This document shows, piece after piece, positions 13,979-14,224 of a DNA stretch of 14,224 nt. The stretch is from SHWC01 sp945902735 (GTDB lineage: Bacteria > Pseudomonadota > Alphaproteobacteria > UBA828). The notes beneath the pieces were generated by a model that was given only the letters and a program-made list of their open reading frames with translations, did no database searches and was not told the origin of the DNA. The DNA is taken from positions 1-14,224 of the forward strand of contig CAMDNF010000079.1 of assembly GCA_945902735.1 (NCBI GenBank). The letters run 5' to 3'. Within the stretch, counting starts at the first letter, position 1. Each line of letters starts with the position of its first letter. A program made the translations under genes and the position numbers.

Positions 13979-14224
13979 ATGGCGGAGACCTCCCACCAAC
14001 ACGGCGCGCCCGGCGCGTCGCCGCACGGCGAGACGAGGCGGGACTTTTTGGTCTTGACCGCGGGCGCCATGGGGGCGATTGCGACGATCGCGGTGGTTTG
14101 GCCGCTGCTCGAAACGATGAACCCGGCGGCCGATACCCTGGCGTTGAGTTCGACCGAGGTCGATCTCACCGCCATTGAAGTCGGCCAAGCGATCACCGTG
14201 GTGTGGCGCAATAAGCCGGTCTTC
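13979..14224 (+). CDS. petA: Ubiquinol-cytochrome c reductase iron-sulfur (Rieske) subunit, 3' end missing
   Basis: The first 82 codons of the Rieske subunit of the cytochrome bc1 complex run off the window edge in frame. The protein begins MAETSHQHG, followed by a twin-arginine motif (RRDFLVL, about 20-26) and a hydrophobic helix (VLTAGAMGAIATIAVVWPLL) that stays as the membrane anchor. The hinge 'NPAADTLALSSTEVDLTAIEVGQAITVVWRNKPVF' follows. The 2Fe-2S ligands (CTHLGC / CPCHGS) lie beyond the window. The ATG at 13979 has AAGGTGGA at 13968-13975. In alphaproteobacteria petA is normally followed by petB and petC, which would be expected next. It is divergent from trmL-hemF; hemF makes the heme the complex needs, which may be why they are adjacent (inference). 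Confidence 0.93.
   Translation, partial: MAETSHQHGAPGASPHGETRRDFLVLTAGAMGAIATIAVVWPLLETMNPAADTLALSSTEVDLTAIEVGQAITVVWRNKPVF

Noticed and set aside
1..14224. tRNA, rRNA, CRISPR, transposase, toxin-antitoxin or phage genes
   Set aside because: Looked for in all intergenic stretches and frames; no cloverleaf, spaced direct repeats or matching protein motifs were seen.

Overview
The window is high-GC DNA coding almost throughout, and it reads as a chromosomal segment of an alphaproteobacterium. The evidence is the divergent trmL / petA (Rieske) arrangement with hemF alongside, the DUF1285 - CoA-type Nudix - small membrane protein - cca chain, the hairpin repeat of the 'GTCATTGCCGGG...CCCGGCAAT' type common in Rhizobiales and relatives, and overall protein similarity. 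There are no rRNA, tRNA, transposase, phage or CRISPR features. The lineage is inferred from recognised families, not from a marker-gene search.

Region 1 (1-8599, + strand) looks like one long catabolic transcription unit. It holds a carbohydrate-type ABC importer: a family-1 solute-binding protein cut by the window edge, two six-helix MalF/MalG-type permeases and a MalK/UgpC-type ATPase. The importer is followed directly by acoX-acoA-acoB-acoC: the NAD-kinase-like AcoX protein, the thiamine-diphosphate E1 alpha and beta subunits, and a lipoyl / alpha-beta-hydrolase E2 of the acetoin dehydrogenase complex. The likely logic is that the importer brings in a compound converted to acetoin or a related alpha-hydroxyketone, which the Aco complex cleaves oxidatively to acetyl-CoA and acetaldehyde. 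The imported substrate cannot be read from the sequence. No E3 (dihydrolipoamide dehydrogenase), acetoin reductase or AcoR-type regulator lies in the window. Two strong stem-loops sit inside the unit, after the binding-protein gene and between acoB and acoC, and may set uneven expression.

Region 2 (8600-8863) is non-coding and carries a two-hairpin repeat of about 92 bp.

Region 3 (8864-11577, + strand) is a tightly coupled housekeeping group: DUF1285 protein, CoA-pyrophosphatase-type Nudix hydrolase, a two-helix membrane protein (probably DUF6111) and CCA tRNA nucleotidyltransferase. Two junctions are ATGA stop/start overlaps and the third is a 4-base gap.

Region 4 (11578-11728) is a short AT-rich convergent intergenic stretch.

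Region 5 (11729-13734, - strand) holds, in transcription order, trmL, hemF (ATGA overlap) and an unrecognised exported protein.

Region 6 (13735-14224) is the divergent trmL/petA intergenic region, followed by the first 82 codons of petA, the Rieske subunit of the cytochrome bc1 complex, with a twin-arginine signal.

The best candidate for something little described is the coupling of a sugar-type ABC importer, with an atypical ATPase Q-loop, to an acoXABC system.
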